Positions 42,572 through 51,537 of a DNA stretch of 64,000 nucleotides are shown here, in pieces. This stretch comes from Streptomyces tuirus. Its GTDB lineage: Bacteria > Actinomycetota > Actinomycetes > Streptomycetales > Streptomycetaceae. Below the pieces are notes generated by a model. That model worked only from the letters and a program-made list of their open reading frames with translations. It was not told where the DNA came from and searched no databases. The stretch covers positions 6,188,001-6,252,000 of the forward strand of contig NZ_AP023439.1 of the NCBI RefSeq assembly GCF_014701095.1. The letters are read 5' to 3'. A program made the translations under genes and the position numbers. Position 1 is the stretch's first letter. Each line of letters starts with the position of its first letter.

Positions 42572-43836
42572 CAGTTGGTCCTCCAGACCGCGACCCGCCA
42601 GCGCGACAGCCAGCCCCAGACGAGACCGGCGAGGAAGCCGGTGAGGATCAGCACGCCCAGCAGCCACCAGCCGCGGCCGAGGCCGAAGGCGGCCACGTCG
42701 CCCGCCTCGCCCGGGGCGTCCACGACGTCCACCGTCAGCTCCAGCGGCAGACCGGGCGTGGCCTTCACGCCGGAGGCCGCCGAGAAGGAGTGCGAGACGG
42801 CGAGGCAGACCGCCTCCGCGGGAGCGTCCTCGTCGTCGCTCCCGGCCTTCGGGTAGCGCAGCCCCGTCGAGATCACGTCGGTGCGGCCGTTGCCCGCCGC
42901 CTCGCCGCGCACGATCTCACGGCCCTTGGACGTCACGGCCCGCATCAGCACGCCGTAGCCGGGGTTCACGGCCCGGTCCGCCGCCACGCTCACCGAGGCG
43001 CGCAGCTCCTGCCCCGGCCGCACGTCCACCCGGTAGAAGCGCTGCTGCCCGAACTCCTCGCGGTCGGTGTACAGGCCCGACTTCAGCGTCGGCGCCCCCG
43101 CGCACCGGCCGGCGCCCTCCGCCGGCACCGGCGTCACCACCGGATCGGCCGCCCGGTCCACCAACTGGTTCACCCGGTCGGTGAGTTCGTCCTGGTGCTC
43201 GACCGAGGTGTAGGTGCCGCCGGTGGCCTCGGCGATGCAGCTCAGCTGCCGGCTCAGCTTGGCGGTCGGGACCAGGCCCAGGGTGTCGATGGTCAGGCCG
43301 ATGCCCTTGGCCGCGATCTCGCGGGCCACCTCGCACGGGTCGAGCGGGGCGCAGGTGTCCTCGCCGTCGCTGATCAGCACGATGCGCTTGGAGCCGTCAC
43401 CGCCGTCCAGGTCGCCGGCCGCCTTCAGCAGGGCCGGGCCGATCGGCGTCCAGCCCGTCGGGGTGAGCGTGGCGACGGCCGTCTTGGCCTCGGTGCGGTC
43501 GAGCGGGCCGACCGGATAGAGCTGCGCGGTGTCCTTGCAGCCCGTCTTCCGGTCGTCGCCCGGATAGTCGGCGCCGAGGGTGCGGATGCCGAGCTCGACC
43601 TCCTCCGGCGTCGCGTCGAGCACCTCGTTGAACGCCTGCTTGGCGGCGGCCATCCGCGACTGGCCGTCGATGTCCCGCGCCCGCATCGAGCCGCTCACAT
43701 CGAGGACGAGGTCGACCTTGGGGGCGTCTCGGCCCGTGGGTTCACCGGCGGCCGCCCCGGCCGGGAAGGCGAGCCCGGCCGTCAGCGCGGCGAGCAGGGC
43801 ACAGACCCCTGTCGCCAGCCGTGTTCTTATGATCAT
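42571..43836 (-). CDS. Surface-anchored von Willebrand factor A domain protein
   Basis: A 421-residue exported protein. A signal peptide (1-30) is followed by a VWA domain with an intact MIDAS: DVSGS (Asp46, Ser48, Ser50), the TPIG threonine and SDGED aspartate. A beta-rich middle region similar to that of the next gene follows, and a C-terminal TM helix (WWLLGVLILTGFLAGLVWGW) with a short basic tail. It would bind ligands in a metal-dependent way at the cell surface. The pair arrangement suggests the downstream protein is its partner. Confidence 0.85.
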   Translation of the reverse strand: MIIRTRLATGVCALLAALTAGLAFPAGAAAGEPTGRDAPKVDLVLDVSGSMRARDIDGQSRMAAAKQAFNEVLDATPEEVELGIRTLGADYPGDDRKTGCKDTAQLYPVGPLDRTEAKTAVATLTPTGWTPIGPALLKAAGDLDGGDGSKRIVLISDGEDTCAPLDPCEVAREIAAKGIGLTIDTLGLVPTAKLSRQLSCIAEATGGTYTSVEHQDELTDRVNQLVDRAADPVVTPVPAEGAGRCAGAPTLKSGLYTDREEFGQQRFYRVDVRPGQELRASVSVAADRAVNPGYGVLMRAVTSKGREIVRGEAAGNGRTDVISTGLRYPKAGSDDEDAPAEAVCLAVSHSFSAASGVKATPGLPLELTVDVVDAPGEAGDVAAFGLGRGWWLLGVLILTGFLAGLVWGWLSRWRVAVWRTN

Positions 43837-43881
43837 CGGCGGATCCTAGTGATCCCCCCGCTCCGGCTCCAAAACGCCGGT

Positions 43882-45375
43882 TCACCGCAGCGGATTGGGC
43901 AGTTGTGCCCACTGGTCCCCGGGCGTCTGCGGCGAGAGCCGCATCAGCGTCAGAGCCTTGGTGGGCAGGGGCTGCGCGCACAGCGCCGCGAAGTCCGCAG
44001 TGCGCGGCAGGTCCCGTACGGCCGTCTCCAGCGCCGCCGCGAGCGCCGGGGCCGACCCGGCCGTGCCGGCCAGCGCGCCCGCCACGAGCGACCCGAACAG
44101 CTTGCGCCGAAGGGCGCGTTCGTCGTCGGTGACCATACGGGCGGGCAGCTCGGGCACCGTGATGCCGTGCCGGGCGAGGCGGGCCGGGCTGACCCGGATG
44201 TCGGCCAGGTCGCGGTAGACCAGACGCAGCGGCTCGCCCGTCGCGGAGAGGACCACCAGAAGGTTCTGTCCGTGGGCTTCCAGCGCCACGCCCAGCTCCA
44301 GCAGCCGCAGCCCGACGGTGAGGGCGAGCCGGGTGAACCCGGCCAACCAGGCGGGAGAGCCGGGAAGGGCGGTGGTGGCGAGCGCCGCCACCGGCAGGAC
44401 CCGTTCGCCGCTGCCGGCGTACGTCTCGGGCGATTCCCGCAGGACGGCCGCGAAGTCGGGGGAGCCGGCCGCCGCCGCGCCGAGCGTGCGGGTGACGTGC
44501 AGCAGGCCGTCCGTGCGCGCCGCGGGCGTCCCCGCGAAGTCCGACAGCATCGCCGACGCGGCGACCGAGGGCAGGGAGATGTCCCGCACCGAGGACGTCA
44601 GCCGGGCGCTCAGCGAGGTCTTCACATGCGGCCCGCCCGGCAGCGCCAGCGTCCGCAGGGACATCAGCGGATGCGCGGGGCTGCGCTCCTCGCAGGTCCG
44701 CTTCAGCACATGCGCCGCCTGCCACGGGTGCACCGGCAGCACCACCCGCCCCCCGTCCCGCAGCTCGTCCGGCCACACGCCCGTCACCAGGCACTCCTGC
44801 GCCCGCACCGGCACCAGCCCCAGCTCCACGACCGGCCGGTGCTCGGGCCCGTAGGCGAGCTGCTCGGCCACCGAGAAGCCCGGCCGGGACCGGCACGTCG
44901 GATGGAACGGGTGTCCGTCGACGATCCGCTGCTCCCACTGCCAGTCGTGCTCCGGCCAGTCGCCCCGGTCGCCCTCCTGCCCCGCGCGGGACAGCGCCGA
45001 CGAGGCGACGCTGTGGCCGAGCTCGGCGGCGAAGGAGGCGGAGTGCGGTACGGCGAGGTCCGTCATCAGCCGCGCAGGATCCTCGTAGGCCCTCTCGTCC
45101 AGCCGTACGACGGTGACGTACGCGCCGGTCGCGTACGGATCCGGCCGGGGGCCGTGCAGCCGGCGGCCGTCCCGCAGGAACAGCGTCAGCCCGTCCCCGC
45201 CCTGCTCGCGGCGGACGACCCAGGGCAGTGGATCGTGGGCGAGACCGCGCCACAGCCGGGACAGCACGGCCGCCCGTGCGCCGGGCAGTTCGGCCTCGTA
45301 CCGCGCCAGGAGACCCGGCCGCACGACGGACAGCTCGTCGGCGACCTCGGTCTCGGCGGTGGGGGGACGGTGCAC
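43882..45375 (-). CDS. IucA/IucC-family NIS siderophore synthetase
   Basis: A 497-residue acyl-adenylating synthetase of the NRPS-independent siderophore family. Family motifs: HPTCRSRPGFS, LPVHPWQAAHVL, VKTSLSARLTSSVRDISLPS (ATP/citrate site), LEAHGQNLLVVL and YRDLADIRVS. GTG 45375 is chosen because GAGGAG lies 7-8 bp upstream; the frame is open to a GTG at 45414 without a ribosome site. It is divergent from a second family member. I see no building-block genes (lysine decarboxylase, monooxygenase) in the window, so the product is unknown. Confidence 0.88.
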   Translation of the reverse strand: MHRPPTAETEVADELSVVRPGLLARYEAELPGARAAVLSRLWRGLAHDPLPWVVRREQGGDGLTLFLRDGRRLHGPRPDPYATGAYVTVVRLDERAYEDPARLMTDLAVPHSASFAAELGHSVASSALSRAGQEGDRGDWPEHDWQWEQRIVDGHPFHPTCRSRPGFSVAEQLAYGPEHRPVVELGLVPVRAQECLVTGVWPDELRDGGRVVLPVHPWQAAHVLKRTCEERSPAHPLMSLRTLALPGGPHVKTSLSARLTSSVRDISLPSVAASAMLSDFAGTPAARTDGLLHVTRTLGAAAAGSPDFAAVLRESPETYAGSGERVLPVAALATTALPGSPAWLAGFTRLALTVGLRLLELGVALEAHGQNLLVVLSATGEPLRLVYRDLADIRVSPARLARHGITVPELPARMVTDDERALRRKLFGSLVAGALAGTAGSAPALAAALETAVRDLPRTADFAALCAQPLPTKALTLMRLSPQTPGDQWAQLPNPLR

Positions 45376-45480
45376 GGGCGGGCTCCTCGGGTACGAGTGC
45401 GGGTACGAACTCACAGCGCAATGGCGACGACCGACATACTGATCATCTCCGCCCGAACGCTGGAAGGACCGTAGGGACGA

Positions 45481-47028
45481 GTGGAACGCGTGGACCTCAT
45501 GCCCCCGCCCGCCGACGACGACTCGGCCCACGGCGACTCCGCCCGCGGCGACGGCCCGTCCGTCGCCGCTCTCGCCGACGCGTACGCCGCCGTGCCCCTG
45601 CTGAACTGCCTGCTGCGGGAGGTGGCCCGTCCGGTCCGTCAGGAGGGCGAGCACCATGTCTACCGGCTGCCCGGCGGGGACCGTCTGCTGCGGGTGCGCG
45701 GTACCCGGCGGCCCGCCGAACCGGAGCTCCACCGGGCCGGCGCCTGGCACCGCGTCGGCCACACCGAGCTGGTCGAACTCGTCGCCGAGGAACTGCGCCG
45801 GCACACCGGGTCGTCCAACCACGAACTGCCCGCCGAGATGCTCGACAGCCGGGAGGCCGTGGCCGCCCTGCTCGCCGCCCGCTCCCGGGCCACTCCGCCC
45901 GACGACCTCTACCGGCGCTCCGAGCAGTCCCTCCTCACCGGCCACACCCACCACCCGGCCCCCAAGGCGCGCGGCGGCGGGCCGGCCGCCCGCTGGCTGC
46001 CGTACGCGCCCGAGGCGTACGCCCGCTTTCCCCTGGCCCTGCTCGGACTCCGCGAGGACACCGTCGTCGAGGAGGGCGACACCTCCGCCCTCGACGCCCT
46101 CGGCACGGCCCCGCCCGGCTACCGCCTGCTCCCGGCCCACCCCTGGCAGCTCGACCTGGCCGCCCCCGGACTCGCGGCCGCCTTCGCGGACGGCAGGCTG
46201 ATCCGGCTCGGCACGACCGCCTTCGACACCTGGCCCACGGCCGCGATCCGCACGCTCTACGCGCCCGGGCACGACCTCTTCCTCAAGTTCAGCCTCGACG
46301 TGCGCATCACCAATGACATCCGCCGGCTGTGGCGTCACGACCTGCTCGCCCTGCGCCGGACGGACGCTGCCGTGTGCGCCGCCTTCGCGACGTTCGACGG
46401 GCCCCCGGCCTGGCTCGGCGACCGCGGGTACCGCACCGCCGACTTCGCCTTCGAGGCCCTCGCCGTCCTCGTCCGCGACGGCTTCGGCGACCACCTCCGG
46501 CCCGGCGCGACCCCGCTGCTCGCCGCCGGACTCGTCGAGGGCTTCGACGGCAGTCCGCTCGACCGGACCCCCGACCCCGCCGCCTGGTGGGAGGCCTACC
46601 TGGCCCAGGTCGTGCCCCCGGCGCTGACGGCGTTCGGGCACGGCGTCGTCATCGAGGCCCACCTGCAGAACACCCTGGTCGCCGTCGACGCCGGCGGCCT
46701 GCCGGTGCAGGCGCTGTACCGGGACGCCGAGGGCGTGAAACTGCTGCCGGACGTGACGCGGCAGGCCGGCTGGGAGCGGCTCGTGTACTGCCTGGTCGTG
46801 AACCACCTCGTCGAGATCGCCGGCGCCCTCACCGCACGGCACCCCGGTTTCGACCCCTGGCCCGCCGCCCGCCGCGCGTTCGCCCGCCACGGTCTTCCCG
46901 AGGTCCCCGCCCTGCTCACCTCACCGTCCCTGCCCGCCAAGACCAACCTGCTGCTGCGCTGGACCGGCGCGGACGGCGCCGATGCCCGCTACCGGCCGCT
47001 GCCCAACCCGCTCGCGGACGGGGCCTGA
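45481..47028 (+). CDS. IucA/IucC-family NIS siderophore synthetase
   Basis: A 515-residue synthetase of the same family, more diverged than its divergent neighbour: HTHHPAPKARGG, LLPAHPWQLDLAAPGL, FLKFSLDVRITNDIRRLWRHDLLALRR, IEAHLQNTLVAVD and YRDAEGVKLLPD. Such pairs condense citrate or another dicarboxylate with two amines or alcohols. It is followed 64 bp later by a ferredoxin-like gene on the same strand. Confidence 0.88.
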   Translation: MERVDLMPPPADDDSAHGDSARGDGPSVAALADAYAAVPLLNCLLREVARPVRQEGEHHVYRLPGGDRLLRVRGTRRPAEPELHRAGAWHRVGHTELVELVAEELRRHTGSSNHELPAEMLDSREAVAALLAARSRATPPDDLYRRSEQSLLTGHTHHPAPKARGGGPAARWLPYAPEAYARFPLALLGLREDTVVEEGDTSALDALGTAPPGYRLLPAHPWQLDLAAPGLAAAFADGRLIRLGTTAFDTWPTAAIRTLYAPGHDLFLKFSLDVRITNDIRRLWRHDLLALRRTDAAVCAAFATFDGPPAWLGDRGYRTADFAFEALAVLVRDGFGDHLRPGATPLLAAGLVEGFDGSPLDRTPDPAAWWEAYLAQVVPPALTAFGHGVVIEAHLQNTLVAVDAGGLPVQALYRDAEGVKLLPDVTRQAGWERLVYCLVVNHLVEIAGALTARHPGFDPWPAARRAFARHGLPEVPALLTSPSLPAKTNLLLRWTGADGADARYRPLPNPLADGA

Positions 47029-47091
47029 TCCGTTGGGGCCGGACCCCCGCGTGAAATGATGATCACAACGGCTGGAGAGGGAGGGTGCGGC

Positions 47092-47463
47092 ATGTCCGCG
47101 ACGCCGGACGCAGGGGTTCCCTGCCGCATCGTCGTCTGCCGGGACTGCTGCTGCGGCAGTCCCAAGGTCACCGGCGTCGATCACGCCGCCCAGACCGAGC
47201 GCCTGCGCGAGGCGGCACCGGTGCGCGTCTCCGCCTGCCTCGACGTCTGCGACCAGGCCAATGTCGTCGTCGTCCAGCCCTCCGCGGCGGGCCGGGCCGC
47301 CGGAGGCCGGCCGGTGTGGCTGGGCCTGGTCAACGACCCGGCGGCGACCGAGGACGTCGTCTCCTGGGTCCGGGAGGGCGGTCCAGGCGTCGCGCCCCTG
47401 CCCGGCATCCTCGGCCTGTACGTCTTCACACCGCTCGCGCGGCGCCGCTCCGACGGCTCATGA
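47092..47463 (+). CDS. Thioredoxin-like [2Fe-2S] ferredoxin domain protein
   Basis: A 123-residue protein. Cysteines at 11, 16, 19-21, 49 and 53 (VVCRDCCCGSPKV and VSACLDVCDQANVVVV) match the spacing of thioredoxin-like [2Fe-2S] ferredoxin domains, with the second pair in CLDVC. The ATG at 47092 has GGAGGG 6 bp upstream. It follows the NIS synthetase closely, so a reductive role in siderophore iron release or an accessory step is possible. Its stop overlaps the stop of the convergent stress-protein gene in TCATGA. Confidence 0.75.
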   Translation: MSATPDAGVPCRIVVCRDCCCGSPKVTGVDHAAQTERLREAAPVRVSACLDVCDQANVVVVQPSAAGRAAGGRPVWLGLVNDPAATEDVVSWVREGGPGVAPLPGILGLYVFTPLARRRSDGS

Positions 47464-47874
47464 CACGGCGGGCACACACAGCACGGGCACCCTCGACAGG
47501 TGCAGCAGCTTGTGCGGAGTCGAGCCCAGCAGCGCCCCGCGCACCGGGCTCTCACCCCAGGTGCCCACCACGATCACCCGGGCCCCATGGCGGGCCGCGG
47601 CCTCGATCAGCGCCTGCGCGGGCCGCTCGTCGATGAGCTCCACCGACGTCCGCACACCGGCCTCCTCGGCCACCTGGACCGCATGTCCGAGCGCGGTGCT
47701 GCCGGCCTCGCGGACGGCCTCGTGATGAGCGCCGTACTCCTCGCCCGGGAGACCGGGGGCGGCGGCGCCGTAGACGATCACCAGGGGCTCGTCGAAGGCG
47801 GTCGCCACCTCGATGGCCACGCCCAGGGCCCGCCGGGCGCCCGGGGACTCGTCGTATCCGAGGACCAGCGACAT
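47458..47874 (-). CDS. Universal stress protein (UspA family)
   Basis: A 138-residue single-domain Usp. The N-terminal strand LVLGYDESPGARRAL with the nucleotide-contacting Asp, and the ATP-loop VIVVGTWGESPVRGALLGSTPHKLLHLSRVPVLCV (G-x2-G-x(n)-S/T-type) are typical. It starts 2 bp after the APC transporter stop and is probably co-expressed with it, as often seen for Usp proteins paired with APC permeases. Confidence 0.9.
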   Translation of the reverse strand: MSLVLGYDESPGARRALGVAIEVATAFDEPLVIVYGAAAPGLPGEEYGAHHEAVREAGSTALGHAVQVAEEAGVRTSVELIDERPAQALIEAAARHGARVIVVGTWGESPVRGALLGSTPHKLLHLSRVPVLCVPAVS

Positions 47875-47876
47875 CT

Positions 47877-49376
47877 TCAGGACTCCTTGCCGTCGACGAG
47901 GGCCGGGTCGACCACACTCGGCTGTTCCGACCAGAAGGCGGGCGCCATCAGCCGCCACACGACCATGAGGATCACGCCCGCGACGAAGACGCCGATGCCG
48001 ATGACGAGCGGCGGACCGAGCCCGAACCACGAGACGCCGCTGTAGGAGTTCGCGGGGTCGGACATGTCCGCCACGGATTCCACCAGCAGCCAGGCCAGCA
48101 GCCCCGCGCCGATGAGCGGACCGAGGCCGATGAGGAAGAAGTTGCGGGCGCTGTGGGTCAGTTGACGGCGGTAGTAGACCGCACAGGCCAGACCCGTGAG
48201 CGCGTAGTAGAAGGCGATCAGCAGGGACAGGGCGGTGAGGGAGTCGAAGAGGGCGTTCTCGCTGACGTGGTAGAGGACGAGGTACCAGGCGATGGCGATG
48301 CCGGCGACCCACCAGGTGCTCACGTCGGGCGTGCGGAACCGCGGGTGGATGCGGCCGAAGTGCGCGGGCAGGGCGTGCCGGCGGGCCATCGACAGGCCCG
48401 TGCGCGACGCCGGGATGATCGTCGTCTGGGTGGAGGCGAGCGCCGACGTCGAGACCGCCAGCAGCACCACCCAGTCCCAGTCGCCCATGGCCTCCTCGGC
48501 GAGCAGGGCGAAGATGAACTCCTCCTCCGCCGCGTTCTCGGCGAGGTAGTCCGTCCCCGCGTAGGCCACGACCGCGAAGGCGACCGCGAGGTAGGTCACC
48601 AGCAGCAGCACCGTCGACCAGACGGCCGCCTTGCCGGGGGCGGTGGCCGAGTCCTCGACCTCCTCGGTGAGGTTGACCGCGGACTCCCACCCCCAGTAGA
48701 TGAACACGCCCAGCAGCAGGGACGCGGTCAGGGACGCCCCGCCGGCTCCGAACGGGTTGAGCCAGCCGAGCTCCGGGTCGATGGAGTCGAGGGTGCCGGT
48801 GCCGGCGTAGACGCGGTAGAGCGCCACCACCGCGAAGGCGAGCAGGCAGGCGACCTGGGCCAGGATGAGGACGTTCTGCACCTTGGCCGAGATCTCGGTG
48901 CCGATCACGCAGACGGCCGTCATCACCAGGATGAGCAGCACCGTCAGCACCTGGCGCACCACGTCGTTGTCGGCCCAGCTGTCCAGGCCGACAGCGAGCA
49001 GGAAGAACGTCACCGCGACGTCCGCGAGCGACCCGACGACCAGGACGCCGGTCATCGTGATGGCCCAGCCGCCGAGCCAGCCCGCCCACGGTCCCATGGC
49101 GCGGGTGACCCAGGAGAACGTCGTGCCGCAGTCCTGGTCGACCTTGTTGAGGTAGTAGAACGCCGACGCGATCAGCAGCATGGGCACGAACGACGCGAGC
49201 ATCACCCCGGGGGCGTAGATGCCCACCAGCGCCACGATCGGGCCGATGACCGCCGCCACGGAGTAGGCGGGGGAGGTCGCGTTGAGCCCGATGACCAGCG
49301 CGTCGACGAACCCGATCGCGTTGGGCTTCAGGCTCGCCTCAGGGGGCGGGCCCGAGTCCGTGATGTCGTTGGCCAT
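47877..49376 (-). CDS. APC-family amino acid/polyamine permease
   Basis: A 499-residue transporter with about 12 TM helices. The first helix region GFVDALVIGLNATSPAYSVAAVIGPI contains the G-x-x-x-TSPAYS-type substrate loop of the APC superfamily, and FIYWGWESAVNLTEEVEDSATAPGKAA the conserved cytoplasmic segment after TM6. The ATG at 49374-49376 follows a GAGGG ribosome site. The substrate is unknown. It is coupled with a universal stress protein gene. Confidence 0.9.
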   Translation of the reverse strand: MANDITDSGPPPEASLKPNAIGFVDALVIGLNATSPAYSVAAVIGPIVALVGIYAPGVMLASFVPMLLIASAFYYLNKVDQDCGTTFSWVTRAMGPWAGWLGGWAITMTGVLVVGSLADVAVTFFLLAVGLDSWADNDVVRQVLTVLLILVMTAVCVIGTEISAKVQNVLILAQVACLLAFAVVALYRVYAGTGTLDSIDPELGWLNPFGAGGASLTASLLLGVFIYWGWESAVNLTEEVEDSATAPGKAAVWSTVLLLVTYLAVAFAVVAYAGTDYLAENAAEEEFIFALLAEEAMGDWDWVVLLAVSTSALASTQTTIIPASRTGLSMARRHALPAHFGRIHPRFRTPDVSTWWVAGIAIAWYLVLYHVSENALFDSLTALSLLIAFYYALTGLACAVYYRRQLTHSARNFFLIGLGPLIGAGLLAWLLVESVADMSDPANSYSGVSWFGLGPPLVIGIGVFVAGVILMVVWRLMAPAFWSEQPSVVDPALVDGKES

Positions 49377-49456
49377 GCACCCTCGCTCCCGTGGTGTAGG
49401 CATCCATACAACAGGGAGTTTCGGGGCATTCGGGCTATTGACGCCCTTTCAGGGCT

Positions 49457-51529
49457 TCATGTCGCCCTCCGGCTGCGGACCAGCAGGTGCAGGAAGTACG
49501 GCGTGCCGATCACCGCGGTCATCAGGCCCGCGCCCAGCTGGGCGGGGGCGATGACGGTGCGGCCGAGCAGATCGGCCGTGCCGACCAGCGCGGCGCCGAG
49601 CAGCACGGCCACGGGTACGACCCGGACATGCCGCCGGCCGACCAGGGCACGGGCCGCGTGCGGCGCCACCAGGCCCACGAAGCCGATCGTGCCGGCCGAG
49701 GCTACGGCGGTCGCCGCGAGCAGCACGCCCACCACCAGGAACCCCAGCCTGGCCCGGGGCAGTCGGAGGCCGAGCAGCCGCGGGGTGTCCTCGTCCAGGG
49801 AGACGAGATCCAGCTCGGTGCGGCGGGCGACCGCGACGGCCAGGCCCAGCGCCAGCACCAGCGCGACGGGCAGCACGTCCGCCGTGGTCCGCCCGTACGT
49901 CGAACCGGACAGCCAGGTCAGCGCCTTGACGGCGTTGAACGGGTCGGTGAGCACGATGAGCAGGCTGATCAGGGCCGTGGAACCGGCGGCCATGCCGATG
50001 CCGACCAGGACCAGCCGGTTCTGCCGGTAGCCGCCCCGGGCGGAGAGCCCGAAGACGATCGCGGAGGCCAGCGCGGCACCCCCGAACGCGGCGCCCGCCA
50101 CGCCCCAGGACCCGGCCGCGGGCACGGTGGTGACGAGCACGACGGCGCCCAGCGCGGCACCGCCGGAGACGCCCAGCACTCCGGGTTCCGCCAGGGGGTT
50201 GCGGGTCACGGCCTGCACCAGCGTGCCGGCCAGGGCGAGGGCCCCGCCCGCGCACAGGGCCGCCAGCACCCGCGGCACGCGCGTGTCCAGGACGAAGGTG
50301 ACGGTCTGTCCGGCCCGCCCCTGCGCCCAGTTGGCGACATCGCCGAGCAGCAGCTTGGTGTCACCCAGCAGGACGCCGGCCAGCGTGACGCCGACGACCG
50401 CGGCGACGAGCGCGGCCACGGTGACGACGAAGGCCGCCCGGCTCGGGATGCGCAGCCGGTCCGGCGCCTCGGCCCCGGCGGTGTCGCGCAGCCGCAGGGC
50501 CGTCACCACCAGGAAGACGGCACCGACCAGGCTGGTGACGATGCCCGTCGGCACGGCGACCGCGGTGTCCGCCGGGACGAGGGCCCGCAACGCCACGTCC
50601 GACCCGAGCACCAGCCCGGCACCGGCCAGACCGGCCACGGGCAGGACCGCCCGGGCGCGGACCAAGCCCCGGAACCGGCGGGCGAGCGGACGGACCAGCG
50701 CCGGGGCGCACAGGCCGACGAAGCCGATCGGCCCGGCGAGCGTGACGGCCGCCGCGGACAGCAGCGCCGCCAGCACCACCACCGTGACGCGCGTGGCGCG
50801 CACCGGGACGCCCAGACCGCGCGCCGCGTCGTCCCCGAGGGCGAGCGCGTCGACCCGGCGCGCCACCAGCAGCAGCCCGACGAGCCCGGTCAGCGCGACG
50901 GGCAGCATCTGCAGGACGCCGTCGAAGCCGTTCTGGCCGATGCTGCCCTGGTTCCACTGGTAGAGGCCCTCCGTCTGCTGCGGGAACAGCAGCAGCAGCC
51001 CTTCCGTCACGGAGTTGAGGCCCAGCGCCAGCGCGGTGCCGGCGAGGACCAGCCGCACGGTGCCCGTGCCGAGGCCGGACAGGGCGAGCACGACGGCCGC
51101 GGCCGCCAGTCCGCCCGCGAAGGCCACTCCGGAGGAGGCGAGCAGCGGCAGGGAGACGCCGCTCGCGCCGACCAGCCCGAGGGCCAGGTACGAACCGGCG
51201 TTCACCGCGAGCGTGTCGGGCGAGGCGAGCACATTGCGGCTGACGGCCTGCAGGACGGCGCCGGCGATGCCGAGGACCACGCCGACCAGGACGCCGGCGG
51301 TCATCCGCGGCAGCCGGGAGGCGACGACCACGGAGGCGTCACCCGGATCGGCCTGTCCGGTCAGGGCCTTGAGGACCTGCCGCGGTCCGACGGCGGCGGT
51401 GCCCTGGGTGATGTCGACGACGGCCAGGGCGGCGACCAGGAGGACGAGAGCGGCCGTCACCGCGGCCGCACCGGTCCGGGACGCGGCCGCGGGCGGACGG
51501 GTGGCAGGGGGCGCTTCGGTGACGGCCAT
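49457..51529 (-). CDS. Fused FecCD-type iron-siderophore ABC permease
   Basis: A 690-residue protein made of two full FecCD permeases in tandem. The first half (about 1-335) contains LPRMTAGVLVGVVLGIAGAVLQAVSRNVLASPDTLAVNAG and the second (about 345-690) RVPRVLAALCAGGALALAGTLVQAVTRNPLAEPGVLGVSGGAAL, each with a G-x-IGFVGL-x-AP segment that contacts the ATPase. Fusions of this kind (FhuB-like) act as the complete membrane channel. It is third in the iron-box operon, 8 bp after the binding-protein gene. Confidence 0.93.
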   Translation of the reverse strand: MAVTEAPPATRPPAAASRTGAAAVTAALVLLVAALAVVDITQGTAAVGPRQVLKALTGQADPGDASVVVASRLPRMTAGVLVGVVLGIAGAVLQAVSRNVLASPDTLAVNAGSYLALGLVGASGVSLPLLASSGVAFAGGLAAAAVVLALSGLGTGTVRLVLAGTALALGLNSVTEGLLLLFPQQTEGLYQWNQGSIGQNGFDGVLQMLPVALTGLVGLLLVARRVDALALGDDAARGLGVPVRATRVTVVVLAALLSAAAVTLAGPIGFVGLCAPALVRPLARRFRGLVRARAVLPVAGLAGAGLVLGSDVALRALVPADTAVAVPTGIVTSLVGAVFLVVTALRLRDTAGAEAPDRLRIPSRAAFVVTVAALVAAVVGVTLAGVLLGDTKLLLGDVANWAQGRAGQTVTFVLDTRVPRVLAALCAGGALALAGTLVQAVTRNPLAEPGVLGVSGGAALGAVVLVTTVPAAGSWGVAGAAFGGAALASAIVFGLSARGGYRQNRLVLVGIGMAAGSTALISLLIVLTDPFNAVKALTWLSGSTYGRTTADVLPVALVLALGLAVAVARRTELDLVSLDEDTPRLLGLRLPRARLGFLVVGVLLAATAVASAGTIGFVGLVAPHAARALVGRRHVRVVPVAVLLGAALVGTADLLGRTVIAPAQLGAGLMTAVIGTPYFLHLLVRSRRAT

Positions 51530-51537
51530 GACCGGCG

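Noticed and set aside
45434..47060. Shared TGATCATC in the NIS promoter region and before the ferredoxin gene, as a Zur-type site
   Set aside because: Neither copy fits the Zur consensus TGAAAATGATTTTCA well, and an 8-mer match is weak evidence.
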